From the NCBI GenBank assembly GCA_951802195.1, contig OX637637.1:558001-622000 (forward strand): a stretch of DNA of 64,000 nucleotides. Direction: 5' to 3'. The DNA comes from Tausonia pullulans (taxonomy: Eukaryota > Basidiomycota > Tremellomycetes > Cystofilobasidiales > Mrakiaceae). The position numbers were made by a program, and so were the translations under genes. Of this stretch, positions 12,473 through 24,804 are shown piece by piece. Below the pieces are notes generated by a model. The model had not been told where the DNA came from. It searched no databases and saw nothing but the letters and a program-made list of their open reading frames with translations. Each line of letters starts with the position of its first letter. The stretch's first letter is position 1.

Positions 12473-14075
12473 ATGCCCATCTTCAAGAACGACAAGACCG
12501 TCGCCCTCACTCATGCCAACGTTCGTGTGCTCCTCTTCTGCCCATCTCCATCGACGAGCCTCAGCTGATTCTTATCCTTCGCCTTCGTTGGTCTGTCTGT
12601 CTTCGTCGTCCTTGCCTGTCCTTTGTACTCGTCGAGCAGGGGTCGAGCGTGGAGATCTAGTGGGTCCCTCTTCCCGACCGGTCCCAGAGGCTGCACCTGC
12701 TCTAGCCAACCGCGAGACTGACGACCTCGTCACCGCACACGTTCTCCCTTCCCCTCAGCCTCTATGGTGCGACCGTCACGTCGTGGAAGGCGCCAAGCCC
12801 CAAGGACGGCAAGGTCCAGGAGCGGCTCTATCTCTCCGACTCGGCTGTCCTCGATGGTTCCAAGGCGGTTCGTCTTTCTTCTCGAGAAAGGAGCGAGAGG
12901 AGAGAGAGGGGGACGCGAGAGCTGACGTCAGGCGCGTCGTCAGATCCGTGGAGGCATTCCCGTCGTTTTCCGTACGTCCTGTCTTCTTTCTCGGTTCTAG
13001 TAGTCATCCTCGCTAACAGTCCTTCTTATCCCTCCAGCCACGTTCGGCCCTCCTCCTGAGGACGCCGTCAAGTTCCCTTACCACAGCAAGCTACCCCAGC
13101 ACGGCTTCGCCCGGACCTGTTCGTTCTGGCTCTCACCGCGGACCCCACCATGGATAATGGCTGATGCCCTCTCTATCCCCCTCCATCCAGCCGTCTGGAA
13201 CGTGACCGACACCCCAGGTGACAACACCGGGGATGTCAAGATCGTCCTCGAGCTCCTCCCGACCCCAGAGATCACGGCCATCTTCCCGCCGCTCTTCTCG
13301 CTTCTCTACTCGATCACTCTCCGCGAGAACTCCCTCGAGGCCGAAATGAAGATCTCCAACCCAAGCCCAAACGAGGCGCTTCAGTTCCAGACGCTGGTGA
13401 GTCGATGTCTCCCGCTCAGAAGGGAGCGCGCGGAACGTTGATCTCGGTCCTATCTCTTCTCCTCAGCTCCACTCGTACCTCCACGTCCCGTCGCACCTCG
13501 ACGCTCGCGTCTCGCCGCTCACTGGACTCGAGTTCCGGGACAAGGTCCGCGGCGGGGCCACCTTCAAGGAGGACCGCCAGCTAGTCGACGTCAAGAGCGA
13601 GACGGACCGCGTCTATCTCGGCGCTCCGAGCGAAATCACCCTCGCGTATGGGGAGAGCAAGGATGCTGGTGGGATTGAGATCAAGACCGAGGGATTCCCT
13701 CAGGGTGAGTGAGAGCGTCGGAATCGCTGCGGCCCATTCTTTCGCTTGTTTACAATCGATCCACTGACACCGACCCTCACACTCCTTCTCTCTCTCTCCT
13801 TCTCTCTTGCCGCTCCCTCTAGCCGTCGTTTGGAACCCTGGCCCCGAGAAGGCCGAAGGCATGCCGGATCTCGCCTCTGCGTTCGTTCCCTCCTCCCCTC
13901 TCTTTCTTCACCCGCGCTCGTCTGATCTCCCCCCTCCCCCCTCCCCCTCCTTCTCCATACTCCCCCCCACCACAGCGCCACCTTCGTTTGCGTCGAGCCC
14001 GGCCACGTCGCCGATTTCTACTCGCTTGATGCCGGAAAGGAGTGGACCGGTCGTATGGTGCTCCGAACGTTTTGA
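12473..14075 (+). CDS. Glucose-6-phosphate 1-epimerase (aldose 1-epimerase family, YMR099C type)
   Basis: Cytosolic enzyme interconverting alpha and beta anomers of hexose-6-phosphates, 295 aa (yeast YMR099C is 297). Exons: 12473-12520, 12640-12659, 12759-12867, 12944-12971, 13038-13118, 13191-13396, 13467-13704, 13823-13880, 13976-14075, with matching phases. Exons 2 and 4 are only 20 and 28 nt. Family motifs in order: NGSSVEIYLYGATVTSWK, RGGIPVVFPTFG, the catalytic-His motif HGFARTS, GGATFK, VVWNPG, and the catalytic-Glu motif CVEPGHV. The first exon (MPIFKNDKTV) matches the usual short N-terminus. The long intron 13705-13822 and the next one are extremely pyrimidine-rich. Confidence 0.93.
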
Positions 14076-14307
14076 GGGCCGTCCGTTAAAGAAGATTGCC
14101 CCCTACCAGCTCGATCATCGCGTCGCCGTTGCTCGGCTGTGATATGATACGATTGCTGTCTGATATTGATGAATTCGAGTCTCTCTCTAGAGGAGCAAGC
14201 ACAGGAAAAGTCATACGTAACAAGGCGAGAGGGCTAGGCGAGGTGGGGATCGAGGCGTGACGTTCGACGCGACGTCCGGTCCGCCACCTCTCTCACCCTC
14301 CACTGCC

Positions 14308-14341
<34 letters not shown>

Positions 14342-14405
14342 TGCCTCTTCCTCCATGGTTCATTCTCCTTCCCCGTCATCCCGCGCCCCCAACCTGGGGC
14401 CTGCT
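14076..14405. other. Convergent intergenic region with (CT)n
   Basis: Short tail-to-tail spacer between the epimerase and NDUFA12. It carries a pure CT dinucleotide run at 14311-14338 and otherwise nothing I can assign. Confidence 0.6.
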
Positions 14406-15484
14406 TCAGGACCTCGGCTGAACCTTGGGCTCCCAAGCGGAGATCTTGGGTCCCGTCGTCGAGTACGGCTTGTAAGCACCCCGGGTACCCGTCATGAGCT
14501 CCCTTGCATCCTGCAACAACAAGCCCACCGAGTTTCCTTAAGGTCAGCAAGAGCCCGCAAGAAGCGAGCAAGGACGCGAAGCAAGAGGGTGGGAGGGGGG
14601 GGGGGAGGAAGGAGAGACGGGGGGGCACGCACGACCTGCCACGGCTGGTGCGACTCGATCATGAGCGGGTCCTCGGTCGGCGGGGTCGACCGGATGTGCG
14701 TGAGCCACGAGTGCCACTCCGGGGGGACTTGGGAGGAGTGGTAGTTGTGCTGTTTTGAGACGAGACGAGAAGGAGGCGGCGAGGCGAAGAATGGTTGGCA
14801 AGTAGGGAAGAGGAGCGACGAGCGAGTTCGGGCCGGGCCCGAGTTGAGGGGGAGGGGGGGGGGGGAGGTGTTCGGTCCGGTCAGCTCCACTCCCCTCGCT
14901 CGAAGGCTGCTAGGATGAGACAGACCTGGGCATAGTCGACCCAGCGGTGCCTTCCGGGGATCTCCTCATGCTCGTTCAGGTTCTGGAAGTACTTGTTGCC
15001 GAACCTGTGGAGAGAGCCAGCCGCGCGATATCTGTGGGTCAGACTCGCGCTTCCCGGGCATCAGCTGGTCAGAAGAAATGGAGACCACTGACTGGTCCTT
15101 TCCGATAAAGTCTCCAGACCTGAGAAGGACAGGCAGACAGAGAAGGAAGCAGAGGGTGGCGGCGAGTAATGTGCATCAGTCTCGACGACGTCCGATTCGC
15201 TGCCTCCTCCTCCTCCATGCGCGTCAACGTACTTGGCGTCTCCGATGTACCTGAAGGGGAGCGGGGAAGGTCAACTTGCGAGCCCAAGAAGAGCGCCAAG
15301 AGGGAGCAAGGGACGCACCACATCTGACGGAACCAGTACCTCGGGCCCGTTCGCAGGAACTGAGGCAGGGAGAAGGAGGCAGCAACGAAGGCGACGTGAG
15401 CGAACAGGCCAGGTCTCTATGCCAGAGACAGCGGCGGCGGTGGGAGAGACCGACCGAGCGGACAGTCCGCGCGATAGAGACCAT
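14406..15484 (-). CDS. NDUFA12: NADH:ubiquinone oxidoreductase accessory subunit NDUFA12 (B17.2)
   Basis: Matrix-arm accessory subunit of mitochondrial complex I, 137 aa (mammalian protein 145). Exons: 15484-15455, 15359-15319, 15250-15233, 15119-15093, 15004-14926, 14749-14636, 14510-14406; phases close. Recognised from the ordered family motifs YWFRQMWYIGDAK, GKDQFGNKYFQN, EEIPGRHRWVDYAQ, PPEWHSWLTHIR and GTRGAYKPYSTTGPKISAW. Each crosses one or more introns, and every junction restores the motif. Exons 3 and 4 are 18 and 27 nt. The first donor (GTCGGT) is weak but is the only one giving the right phase. Having this gene shows the organism has complex I, which excludes Saccharomyces-type yeasts. 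Confidence 0.92.
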
Positions 15485-17025
15485 GGCGAGGGGGAGGGGA
15501 AGTAGTGGTGAAGAGGAAGGGTTGGGATGAGTGAGCGTTGGGAGTGGACGACAGACGGACGGTCGTCCTCGCCTTACCGGGCCGAATGCCTGCGCGATTT
15601 GACAAGGGCTGGCTCTAGCAAGCGCTGAGACGCGTTCACCCTCGGCCACCATCATCGACTGAAAATATGTTCTCAACCTTCTTGGGTATCCTAGATCCTA
15701 GAGTATGAAACTTCTTGCGGGTAAGCCATCTGCAAGGCGGCTACTCTCGCCCATCTCAGCGCGCGCTTGATCTCTCTTTACGACTGTGCCTTTAACGGTA
15801 GTCCCTGGCTTGAAAATCCGTCTCATCTTGGCTCAGCCAAACTGCTATCCGCGCCTAATCGAAGGGTCGGTCGCTGCAGAAGTATCTTCGCTTCAGAGGA
15901 TCAGTGAGCGAGCATCGCACGACTGAGGGACCCCTTCTGTTCGACAGCGAGCCCATAAATGTGCTCAGAGGTCTCATGTGAGAGCCGCAAGAGCTCTTCG
16001 TCACTGGGTAGGCCTAGTTGATGGTTCCATCTCAGAAAGGCTCGTCGGTCGGCTTGGAGACTCCCAGTGAGAGAGTGCGAGTTCTGATCTCGTCTCCTGT
16101 TCTCAAGCTGATGCCCTCTCCCTCATCATCGCTCGATCCAGGCATTGTCGTTATGGACTTGAATTCCTCTGGTCAGTCATCTCTCGTCGACCCGACCACC
16201 AGTGTGAGTTCACGCAAGCTCCCTTGACCCACGTAACAGTGACACTTCAGGGGTCGCTTGCTCACGCACCTTCTGTTTGCACGCACCACAAGAGGACGTC
16301 AAAACTGGCCGGGCGCTCACGATATCTGCCGAGGAGGTCGCGCTTGGACTTGCGCTCTCTGATGTCGGCAACATTGAGCCGATAGTGAGGCGGTCGCAAC
16401 TCGCAGCGCAGGACCCCTCCTCTATCCATCCCACTCGAGCAGTTCGTTGAGGAAAACATGAGTGAGCTCGCGACGCTCGACAGCAAGCTGTCCCTCGGAT
16501 CCATCCAACTAGCGGTTCTCCTTCTCGTACAACGCCTCTGTCTGCGAGATCTAAGGCCCGGAGGCTCCCCATCTTCACCTTCATCTTCCTTCCGGGCGAA
16601 GTCCTTACTTCGGCCATGGGCTTCTTCAGCACCACTCTCGCTTCTCGCGGGCTTTTCCTCTTACGCCAGCATCATTCGTCGGGGTTCAAGGGAAAGGACC
16701 TCCGCTCTCTGGAAATCATCGAGGATAAGTCATGCCACACAGACCCAGTTTCCTTTGAGACGGTCATTGACGCTGGTTTCTTTCAACACCTCTGACGGGG
16801 AAGTGCATCCATCCAACGATATACGATCATCTTCCACGACCTTAGTTGACTACCATCATGGAGAGTGCATGTCTCCAGCTCTGTTAGTATCTCTCTCTCT
16901 CTCTCTTTGGCTCGGCTCTCGAACTGACTCTCTCCCCGCCTGACCCTTCCTTTCAAATTCGCCGCACGCTTGCTAGGCTTCCAATGTCATTCCTCATGTC
17001 TCTCTCTTGTTTGAATAGATCCCTC
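15485..17025. other. 1.5-kb region without a confident gene
   Basis: Between the NDUFA12 start and the NOT4 stop. A few minus-strand segments between about 16260 and 16640 look protein-like but in different frames, and I could not splice them into a recognisable protein. A CT run lies at about 16890-16910. The rest appears to be intergenic. Confidence 0.4.
16262..16504 (-). CDS. Possible small or partial unknown gene
   Basis: An 80-codon frame from an ATG at 16504. Its second half is strongly charged (contains DIRERKSKRDLLGRYRER) and does not look like antisense of another gene. Neighbouring frames on the same strand also hold plausible coding text (ERRELTHVFLNELLEWDG), suggesting a multi-exon gene rather than this simple frame. 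No family recognised; it may be non-coding. Confidence 0.15.
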   Translation of the reverse strand: MDPRDSLLSSVASSLMFSSTNCSSGMDRGGVLRCELRPPHYRLNVADIRERKSKRDLLGRYRERPASFDVLLWCVQTEGA

Positions 17026-20000
17026 TCAGAACACTTCGCTCCTGCCCAACATCGCGCGCTGGTTCTCGCCCATGACGTCCTGGAGCTCCTGGGTGCGAGC
17101 GGCGACCTCCTTGCTCGCGAGCACGAGCTCCGACTCGAGCCGCCGGATGACGGCCTCCGAGGGGCCCTCGAACGCCGGCGGGCGGATGTCGGGCATAAGG
17201 GATCGAAGGGCAATCTGCAGCCCAGAGGAAAGCGAGTCAGAACAGGCACGGGAACAGAGAGAGAGTGTGTGTGTGTTTGTCTGTGTTTTTAAAAAGAGAG
17301 GACGAGAGAGGGACTAACGGAGTTGATCTCGCCACAGAGGCCCTCGAGCCTTCCAAGCTGACCGCCAAGGTATCCCGCGCGCTTCCTCAGTCGTCCCCTC
17401 AGCTCCTCGACGCCTTCCTCGCCGTCCCGCTCGCCGTCCTCATCGCTGTCGCTCTCGACGCCCGCCTCCGCGGCGTCCCTGGCGGCCGTGCCGGCGATCC
17501 CCCCAAACTGCCTTGCGACGCGGCCCTCGATCTCCCGCTCCCTCGGGAGGACCTCGAGCACGCCCGTGATCCGGTCAGTGAGGGTGGTCAGAAGCGTGTG
17601 AAACGTCGAGACCGCCGAGGACAAAGGGAGGCTCGCGTTGGATGAGGAGAGCGCGAGAAGGGCGAGAGCGAGCGATGCGGGCGTCAGCGGCTCATGCGAG
17701 GCCGCGGAGAACACGAGCGGCGGGCGGAAGAAGGCGAGCGAGTCGGAGGAGTCCGTCGTGAGAGCGATCTGAGAGAGGAGCTCCTCAAGCGTCGCGGGCG
17801 AAGGCGGAGAAAAGGGCGGCGACGACTCCGAGGGGCTGGGAGGCGTAGTGGTATCCCCGGCCTCTTCGGAAGTGGTCTTTTTGGGTTGGGAGTCTCCGCT
17901 GCTATCGATTGAGGGGGCAGGTGTGCCCTCGCGGCTGCTCGGCGCCGACGACGACACCTCCTTGCTGTCCAGGGCCGCGAGAGCGTCCGGCTTGGGCTTG
18001 CGAACCTTGGGCACCTTGGCCTTCTTTGGCTTGCGGCTCAGGATCGGTTCCTGCTCGACGACGAGCGTTGACAGGGCGGGAGGAGCAGGAGCAGGGACAG
18101 GAGGAGGCGGGGAAGGCGAAGGCGAAGGAGAGGGAGCAGGAGTCGATAGAGTCGCCTGAACGGGTGTCACTGGGCGTAAGGACGACTTGGCTCCCACGGA
18201 TGAACGCGAGGCGACCGCGGGCGTGCGTGCCGCGCCAATGGGAGGAGTTGCTCCGAGCGGGGGGAAAGCGACGAGAGGAGGGAAGTCGGAAACGGGTGCA
18301 GCGGTCATAGTAGGCTTGGCCGTGTCGGGCAAGGCGACTACCGACTTGGCCTTGCTGGCGGCGTCAGCAACCATCTTCGGCGGGGCGGACCAGCCTGCGG
18401 GAGCTGGCTTGGGCTTTTCAACGGCGGCAGCGAGCGACTCTTGCCTCGAAGCCGACGACCCATTCGAGTTGAGAATGGGCCGGGCCGGGCCGAGCGAGAT
18501 GACGACGGGCTTGGGCTTAGACGCCGAGGCTGCACGCACTGCCGCCCGGACGGTATCCTGGGTCTCGAGGTGCGGAGGAGGGACAGTGAGCGGGAGTCGG
18601 GCCGACTTGCTGCTGGTTTCCTGGGGTGCCGGCGAAGGGGCAGACTTGATAGCAGGGGTCGCCGTCGCCAAAGCCCGCGAAGCAGGGGTGATGATGGCCA
18701 TAGCAGCAGCAGTAGTGACATTCGTCGGAGTGAGCGCGACGATGGGGACAACTGGCTTTGGCTCCTCCTTCAGCTCCATCATCTTGGTTGAGGCAGGGGC
18801 GGGCGAGGGCGCTTTAAGACCCGCCTTGACGTCACGAGCAGGTTTCTCGTCAACAGCAGCAGCGACAACAGTCAAAGCCGGCGAGGCAACCTCAATGGTG
18901 CGAGAAGCAGCAGCCTCGGCCTTCTTGCCGGTCATCTTCTCGCTGCCGCCGCCGCCGCCACCCCCAAGCCGGACGCCTCCACCGAGGACACCGACCTTGC
19001 CGCCGTCGTACGCCGTGATGGTAGACGACGGCGTCGGGGGGCGGGGGGACTTGACGCGCATAGTTGCTGTTGACGTGACTGCGGGTGAGGGGGAAGCAGG
19101 CGATGGCGAGGTAGGAGGCTGCTTCTGCTCCACCGTCACCATTCCTGCAGCCGTAACGTCGCTGACGCTATTCACAGGGGACGGCGTCGAGCTCGCCTTC
19201 GCGCTGAGGAGGTGGTCAACCCGCCCGAGCGACTCCCTCCTTGCGTGAGAGGGTCTCCAGTGCTCGTTGAGCGTCCCGAGGCTCAGTCGAGGTGGGGCGA
19301 TGTTCGTCGGCATCGTCGAGGAGGACGACGAAGAAGCGGAGATCGTCGAGTCCTCCGTCGGAGCAGGAGAAGGCGACGCCGAAGCCGGGTGGAGCCAGGG
19401 ACCCTGGCCTTGAGCCGGGGACGCTCCACCGATGGGCGTCGCGCTCTGGACGGCGATCGTTACTTCCGTCGGACGGAGCGGGGTGCCATCGAATGCGGCT
19501 GATGGGGACTGGACCAGCATAGCGGAGCCTGCCCTTAGTGGGGTCGAGGAAGGCCAGAGGGAGAAAGGGGACAGCTGCTGGTGTTGCTCAGGACTCAGAC
19601 CGTCTGCTTCCGAGAAGCCAAAGGGCGACGACGACGAGACAGTATGGACGGGAGAGAACATGTCCGCGACGGGGGCAGCATTTCCGGGCACAAGAGGCAG
19701 TGAGTCGAGCAAGACGATATCTGAAAGGACAGAAGGACAAAGGAGTCAGACAAAAAGGCCATCGTGACAAGAAGGGCTTGAGGGAGCGCCTTTGCGGGGA
19801 GGCATCGTCGTACAGGTATAAAGGAGCTCTCTCCTCCAACATCGTTAGGAAGGAGAGGAGATAGAGGTTTGCAAGAGGAAAGACAAAGTAAGATGGAAAG
19901 GAGAAGTAAAAAGGTGAGAGGAGAACGATGTCGGAGCGAAGGGTCGTTGAGTGATGAGAGAGGAGCCATGCGGCCATGAAGGACTAGAGGGGGTAGACAA

Positions 20001-23000
20001 GACAAGAGCGAGGAGGGAGGGAGGAGTCTGGGATGGACGAGACCGAGCAAAAGCGATTGAGGAACCAACAGCAAGCAGAAAGCAGGGAGGAAGAAAGAAG
20101 AAAAAAAAAAAGTGATCGGAAAATGCTCCTCAGAGCACCCCTCCCCGCATGAAGGCCAAATCAGAGTAATCAGAGTACCTACCATGCAGAGGAGGGGAAG
20201 GGGAAGGACCGCGACCGTTGTTGGCGCCACCGGTGCCGTTACCGGCGCCAGCGACACCGCCGTTGTAGTAACCCTGCTGCTGTTGCTGGAGCTGTTGGAG
20301 GAGCCGGGCGTTACGCTGGGCAGCCTCGGCAGCGCTGAGGGACTGCGAGGCGAAGGCGGCGAACCCACCGAGGTTGGATGGGTCCGTCGTCCCACCGACG
20401 CCGTGCATGCCGAGCTCGCCTTGGCCGTTGGCTCCAGAGCCCGAGTAATGCTGCTGCTGCTGCTGAGGGGGCTGTTGGAGACCGCCGCTGTTCATCCGCA
20501 TAGACATGATGGCCGGGTCCTGGAACGGAAGGTGGCTGTTGCCATGGTCTGCGAGAAGGAAAGGGGAATCAGGTTAGCGGCAAGGGTGAAGCCAACGTGA
20601 GAGAAGGGATCATGAACGCACCGGATGAGCCGAGGCCGGTGCCCATGCTGGAGAGCATGCCGACGCCGAGCATCTCCTTCAACGCCTGCGTCTGGCTGCG
20701 ACCTTCGGGCGTGTTGCCGTTGGCGGCGGCGTAACCCGTGGCACGACCACTGCCGTAGGGCCCGCTCGGCTGCTGTAGCTGCTGTTGCTGTTGCTGCTGC
20801 TGCTGCTGCTGGGGCACGTGGTGGATCCAGTTCCCGCCCGACTGCTGCTGCTGAGCCTGTTGCTGCATCCCTGCGGCCTTGAGACCACCAAGCCCTGGAG
20901 GAGGCGGCGGCGGGAAGTTGGCCGAGCTAGACGAGCCCTGGCGAGAGAGGTTGCCGCCGAGCCCAGGAGGGCGGGAGAGCCCGAACGCCGCAGGGGAAGC
21001 CGTGTTGGAGCGAGCAGGGCCTGAAGCACGGGAAGTGTACGCGGACTGCTCGTTGGCGTTATTGCCACCAGCCCAGAGGTAACTCGAAATATCCGGTCCT
21101 CCTCCAGGAGTGCCGGGGTACCGGCCGGGCGAGGTCATACCCATGATGGCCGCGAGGCCATCCGACCCGACGCTGCCTCGGCGAGAGCTGCTCGGCTGCA
21201 ACTGCTGCTGCTGCTGCTGCTGAGCCTGAGCCTGCTGAAGAAGCTGCTGCTGCTGTTGTTGAAGAAGCTGCTGAGCCTGCTGATGGTGTTGGTGCTGGAA
21301 GTGCTGCTGCTGATGCTGCTCCGGAAGACTGAGGATCTGATCGAGCGGGCTGCTATGAGAATCCGATCGCTTGCGGGCAAAGTCGAAGCGCGACTGCCGC
21401 TGGAAGAGGCCATCGCTGCCCGTGAAGCCATCGAGGTGGTCCTGGTCGCTAGTATTGCTGCTGCCTCCACCTCCGCCACCGCCGAGTGAGCTCATGCTCA
21501 TCGGCATCGAGTCTCCAAAGGGGTCGAACGAGCCCATGTACGGGGTGGGAGTGACCGCGTCGCTCGCAGACGGAGCCGACGATCCAAATCCAAAGGGCGA
21601 AAAGACAGGTGGCTCCAGAGCCGGGGCCTCATGCTTGCTCCGACGGTGCGAGTGTCGATCGTCGAGATGAAGGTTGAACGCGAACTGACCGTCACCGAAC
21701 GCCGAGAGGAGGTGGTCAAAGTCCGGAAAGGGCGATGACTGAGCTGGGATGGGGACCTCCCGGCGAGCGGTAATCTCATCGACGAGGGCCTGGGTTCGGG
21801 AGGAGGGCTGGTACCCTCCGCCGTTGATGCTGACGCCGCCTCTGGCAGCCGTAGTAGACATCGATGATGACAGAGGCGGAGGAGGGGGAGAGGACGAGGG
21901 CGTCGGGACCGCTGAGGAGACGTTGGAAGAGGGAGGACCGAGGCCTGGGGGCGGAGGGATAGCGAGCCCGGGCGGAGGAGCCATGGGGACGGCCGGAGAC
22001 GGGGCGGGAGAGAAAACAGCAGGAGGAGGGGGAGGAACAGCGGAGGGAGTACGAGGAGAAGGAGTGGAGGAGACCACCGCCGCAGGAACATGTGCGGGTG
22101 AAGGAGCAGCAACAGCAGCAGCAGCAGCAGCAACAGTGACGGAAGGCGCAGGCGCAGGCGATGCAGGTATGGCCGGGGCCGTTTTGGGCGTTGCCACGCG
22201 GGGCTGCGTCGGCGTCGGTTTTGGTGAGGCGTGTACCTCCCGAGCTGACGATGGACGGCTGCCGTGCGCGACGGACGAGACAATGCCTATGGACGCCGCT
22301 GGCGTTGTCGGCGCTGGGCTCGCTCCTGCCGAGGTCGACGAAAGCGACGCTGCTGATGAGGACGCGGCCGAGACCTTGACGTGCGACTTGGAGAGAATAG
22401 AGACAGGCACGCTCGAAACCAACGCTGGCGAAGAGGGACCAGCTCGAGCCTTGGGCGGCTGCATCCGCGAAGGGATCGGCGCCGACGACTTGTTGAGGCC
22501 CGGCGGCGGCGCTGGCAACGTCGGGTTTGGTGGCAGTGAGGCCAGACCGGTCCCTGGCCGCGAAGCCCAGGATGCTGTCCGAGGGAGAGCGGAAGCTGCG
22601 GGGAAAGGATCCATAGTCAGGAATGCGGGGGGGAAAGGGGCGCATACATGGCTCTCGCTATGAGACGGGGACACACCATCTGGCGCCTCGTCCAAAATGG
22701 GCTTCTTTGTCGATGGCCGCGGAGCCGGCACGCGCTTCTGGAGATGCTCTGTGTCCTTCATTGTGTGTTTTCTGGGAGAAAGAGCGATGTGGTCAGAATG
22801 AGACGAGGGGGGGGGGAAGGTGGAGGTGGAGGGGAGGGGGGCGGGAGAAGGGGGAATATGGAGAGGAGAGCGACACTGACAACGTCGAGAGATCCTCCTT
22901 CGTGAAGCAATCTCTATCGTCCCCCCAATCGTGGAGGCCGAGACAGTTGATCAAATCACACTTGACGCCCCTCAGCCAGTTCTCGCAATACTTGGCTGTG

Positions 23001-24545
23001 CCAAAGGATGCCCGGAGGACCTGGCCGGGTGCCGACGGCGAGGGGAAGCCATCGAGCGCCGAGATGGCGCGAGCGGCGTCCTCGCGACGCAGGTATGTGA
23101 TGTAGATGCCGACGTTTGGGATCCCTGCTGAAGGCGACGACGACGACGAGGATGACGGGGGCGGGAGGGAAGGTGGCCGCTTATGGAGGACGAGCTTCGA
23201 GATCTTGCCATACTGGCCGAAGTAGTCGTTCGATCGAAGCGTGGCGAGTTGCTGTTGAGAAGGGAGACAAGTGTCAATCGTCAAGGATGTGAAACAAGAG
23301 AAGGGGTAGGGAGAGCTGGCCCAAAGGAGGGACGCGCCCGCGCCCGCCCGCCCGCCTGGGCCCACACTCCGATGGCCCTCTCTTGCGGCAGTACCCACCT
23401 CCTCAGCTCTGCCCTCCTGGCCGACGCCCATGCCTACGACGTAAACCATGTTCTTGACGACGACGCGGACATCCTTGAGGTGTCTCCGGCCCAGGGTCTC
23501 GAGCTCCCTGTTCGTCTTGGCCTTGTTCTTCTTCAGGAGCGTCAAGCGTTTGATCCTGCAGAAGAGAGCGGAAGGAACCAAACCAAGGTGTCAACGTCAG
23601 AGATGAGCTCGCACACACACACACGGGAGAAGGGCCGGGAGAAGGAGTGGGCGAGGAAGGGGGGGGGGGGACGGGAAAGCGCTCCACCCACTCCTCTGCG
23701 CCGACCGGCTTGAACTCGATACCGTCCTCGGTGTATTCGCGCCGGCAGGCCGGACACCGCTTGTTGAGGTTGGCAAGGATATGATGGTGGCAGAACCGAC
23801 AGATCTGGGGCGAGAGGCGGGCGGAAGACGTGGAGGAGGGAAGGGGTTGTTGGCCGGCGGGGCAAGGGTAAGCAGGCGGGACAGGGGAAGAGCGCGAGGG
23901 CCCGACATGGAAGGGCCGACGGGGCGTACCTGATAGCCGCATGGACACGGCTTGAAGTTGATGTCGGAGAGGTCCATCTCCTCCATGCAGAGAGGACACT
24001 CGGCGTCTTCCTCCTGGTGGTGGTGGCGACGACGCTCAGTCAGCAAGAGGCGGCTTGGGACACATACACGAGTCGAATCGCGGCGAGACGACGAGCTGGC
24101 GGGCGAGGAGCATGCGGGCCGCGCAAAATGGCAGGGGCGAGCCGCGGCGAGACGACGCTCCGAGCTCTCGCCACCGCCGTTCGCGACGTCCGCGAGCTCA
24201 AGGGGGGGCCCGCCGAGCGCCGAGCGAGCGCTCGCTGACGGGCCAGCCCTTGCGGGAGCGGGAGGTCACCCGGGGGGAGGCGAGCTCGAGGAGGAAGCGC
24301 GCTCCATGTTGGTCGACGAGCCCGCTCGCACGCGCCGACGGCGTGGTCCCCGGGGGCGTCGAGCAGAGGGCACCACGCGAAGCAGAAAGCTAGCAAGCTC
24401 GACGACGAACCTCTTCGTCGCTCCAGTAGACATCCTGGAGGCCCTTGAGGAGGTCGCTCTTCTCGGGCCCGGCCGAGGACGGGTTGGCGTGCGAGGAGCT
24501 GCCGAGGACGACGCGGGAGGACGAGACGATGGACGTGGGAGCCAT
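17026..24545 (-). CDS. NOT4: CCR4-NOT complex subunit 4, RING/RRM/CCCH E3 ubiquitin ligase
   Basis: E3 ligase of the CCR4-NOT mRNA-decay and translation-quality-control complex. Exons: 24545-24411, 24013-23930, 23804-23692, 23555-23399, 23251-22881, 22771-20622, 20548-20183, 19720-17319, 17214-17026, totalling 1,988 aa, far above yeast Not4 (587). The C4C4 RING has cysteines at 51, 54, 68, 70, 75, 78, 90 and 93, with PCPCGYQICRFC split by an intron. A coiled basic linker, an RRM (VYVVGM..., FGQYGKI) and a CCCH finger (C-X8-C-X4-C-X3-H in CENWLRGVKC...) follow, ending near residue 280. The remaining 1,700 residues are Ser/Pro/Ala-rich and Gln-rich, with poly-Q around residues 770-950, and a short helical tail. 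The 397-nt first intron is long. The start was chosen because the first exon joins in phase to EEDAECPLC. Confidence 0.92.
20755..21345 (-). repeat. CAG/CAA trinucleotide tracts encoding poly-Q in NOT4
   Basis: Clusters of CTG/TTG triplets on the plus strand (CAG/CAA on the coding strand) at about 20,770-20,870 and 21,195-21,325, interrupted by His, Leu and Ala codons. They are part of the NOT4 low-complexity region and likely vary in length between strains. Confidence 0.8.
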
Positions 24546-24804
24546 GAGCTGGATCGAGACGGGCGGTATGGGGAGGGACGCCGAGAAGGGGGTGGGCGGG
24601 AGACGGGCGACGCTGGTCTGGGGTATCGGCTGCTGGCTGGGCGGAGGGTCGAATGCAGGCTGCTGGGTGGCTTCCGGCAAGATCAAGGGAGGTGGTTCGG
24701 TAGGAGTGAGTTTTCGTCCACCAGCGGACCAGCCGACGTGGCCACCGCCGGCGACCCCGTACGGACCACCCAGCGGCCCTCAACCACCATCGTCGCCCGC
24801 CGTC
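24546..24804. promoter_or_regulatory. Bidirectional promoter region, NOT4 / twin-CX9C gene
   Basis: Only 259 bp separate the divergent ATGs of NOT4 and the CX9C gene, so the two must share promoter DNA. No TATA box or recognised operator stands out. The inference rests on gene arrangement only. Confidence 0.55.

Noticed and set aside
14311-14338. Regular short repeats that might suggest a CRISPR-like or satellite array
   Set aside because: Plain CT dinucleotide microsatellite; no spacer structure, and the genome is eukaryotic.
18187-19248. Long plus-strand open frame opposite NOT4
   Set aside because: Antisense of the Ser/Pro/Ala-rich NOT4 exon; GC-rich codons keep the opposite strand open. 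The minus-strand frame has family evidence.
22566-22617. Possible intron in NOT4 exon 6 (GTATGC donor, GCAG acceptor)
   Set aside because: Its length, about 52 nt, would shift the long downstream frame. The unspliced frame stays open and matches on both sides.
21749-22663. Second long plus-strand open frame opposite NOT4
   Set aside because: Same reason: mirror of a low-complexity exon, Gly/Glu/Ala-rich without any domain.
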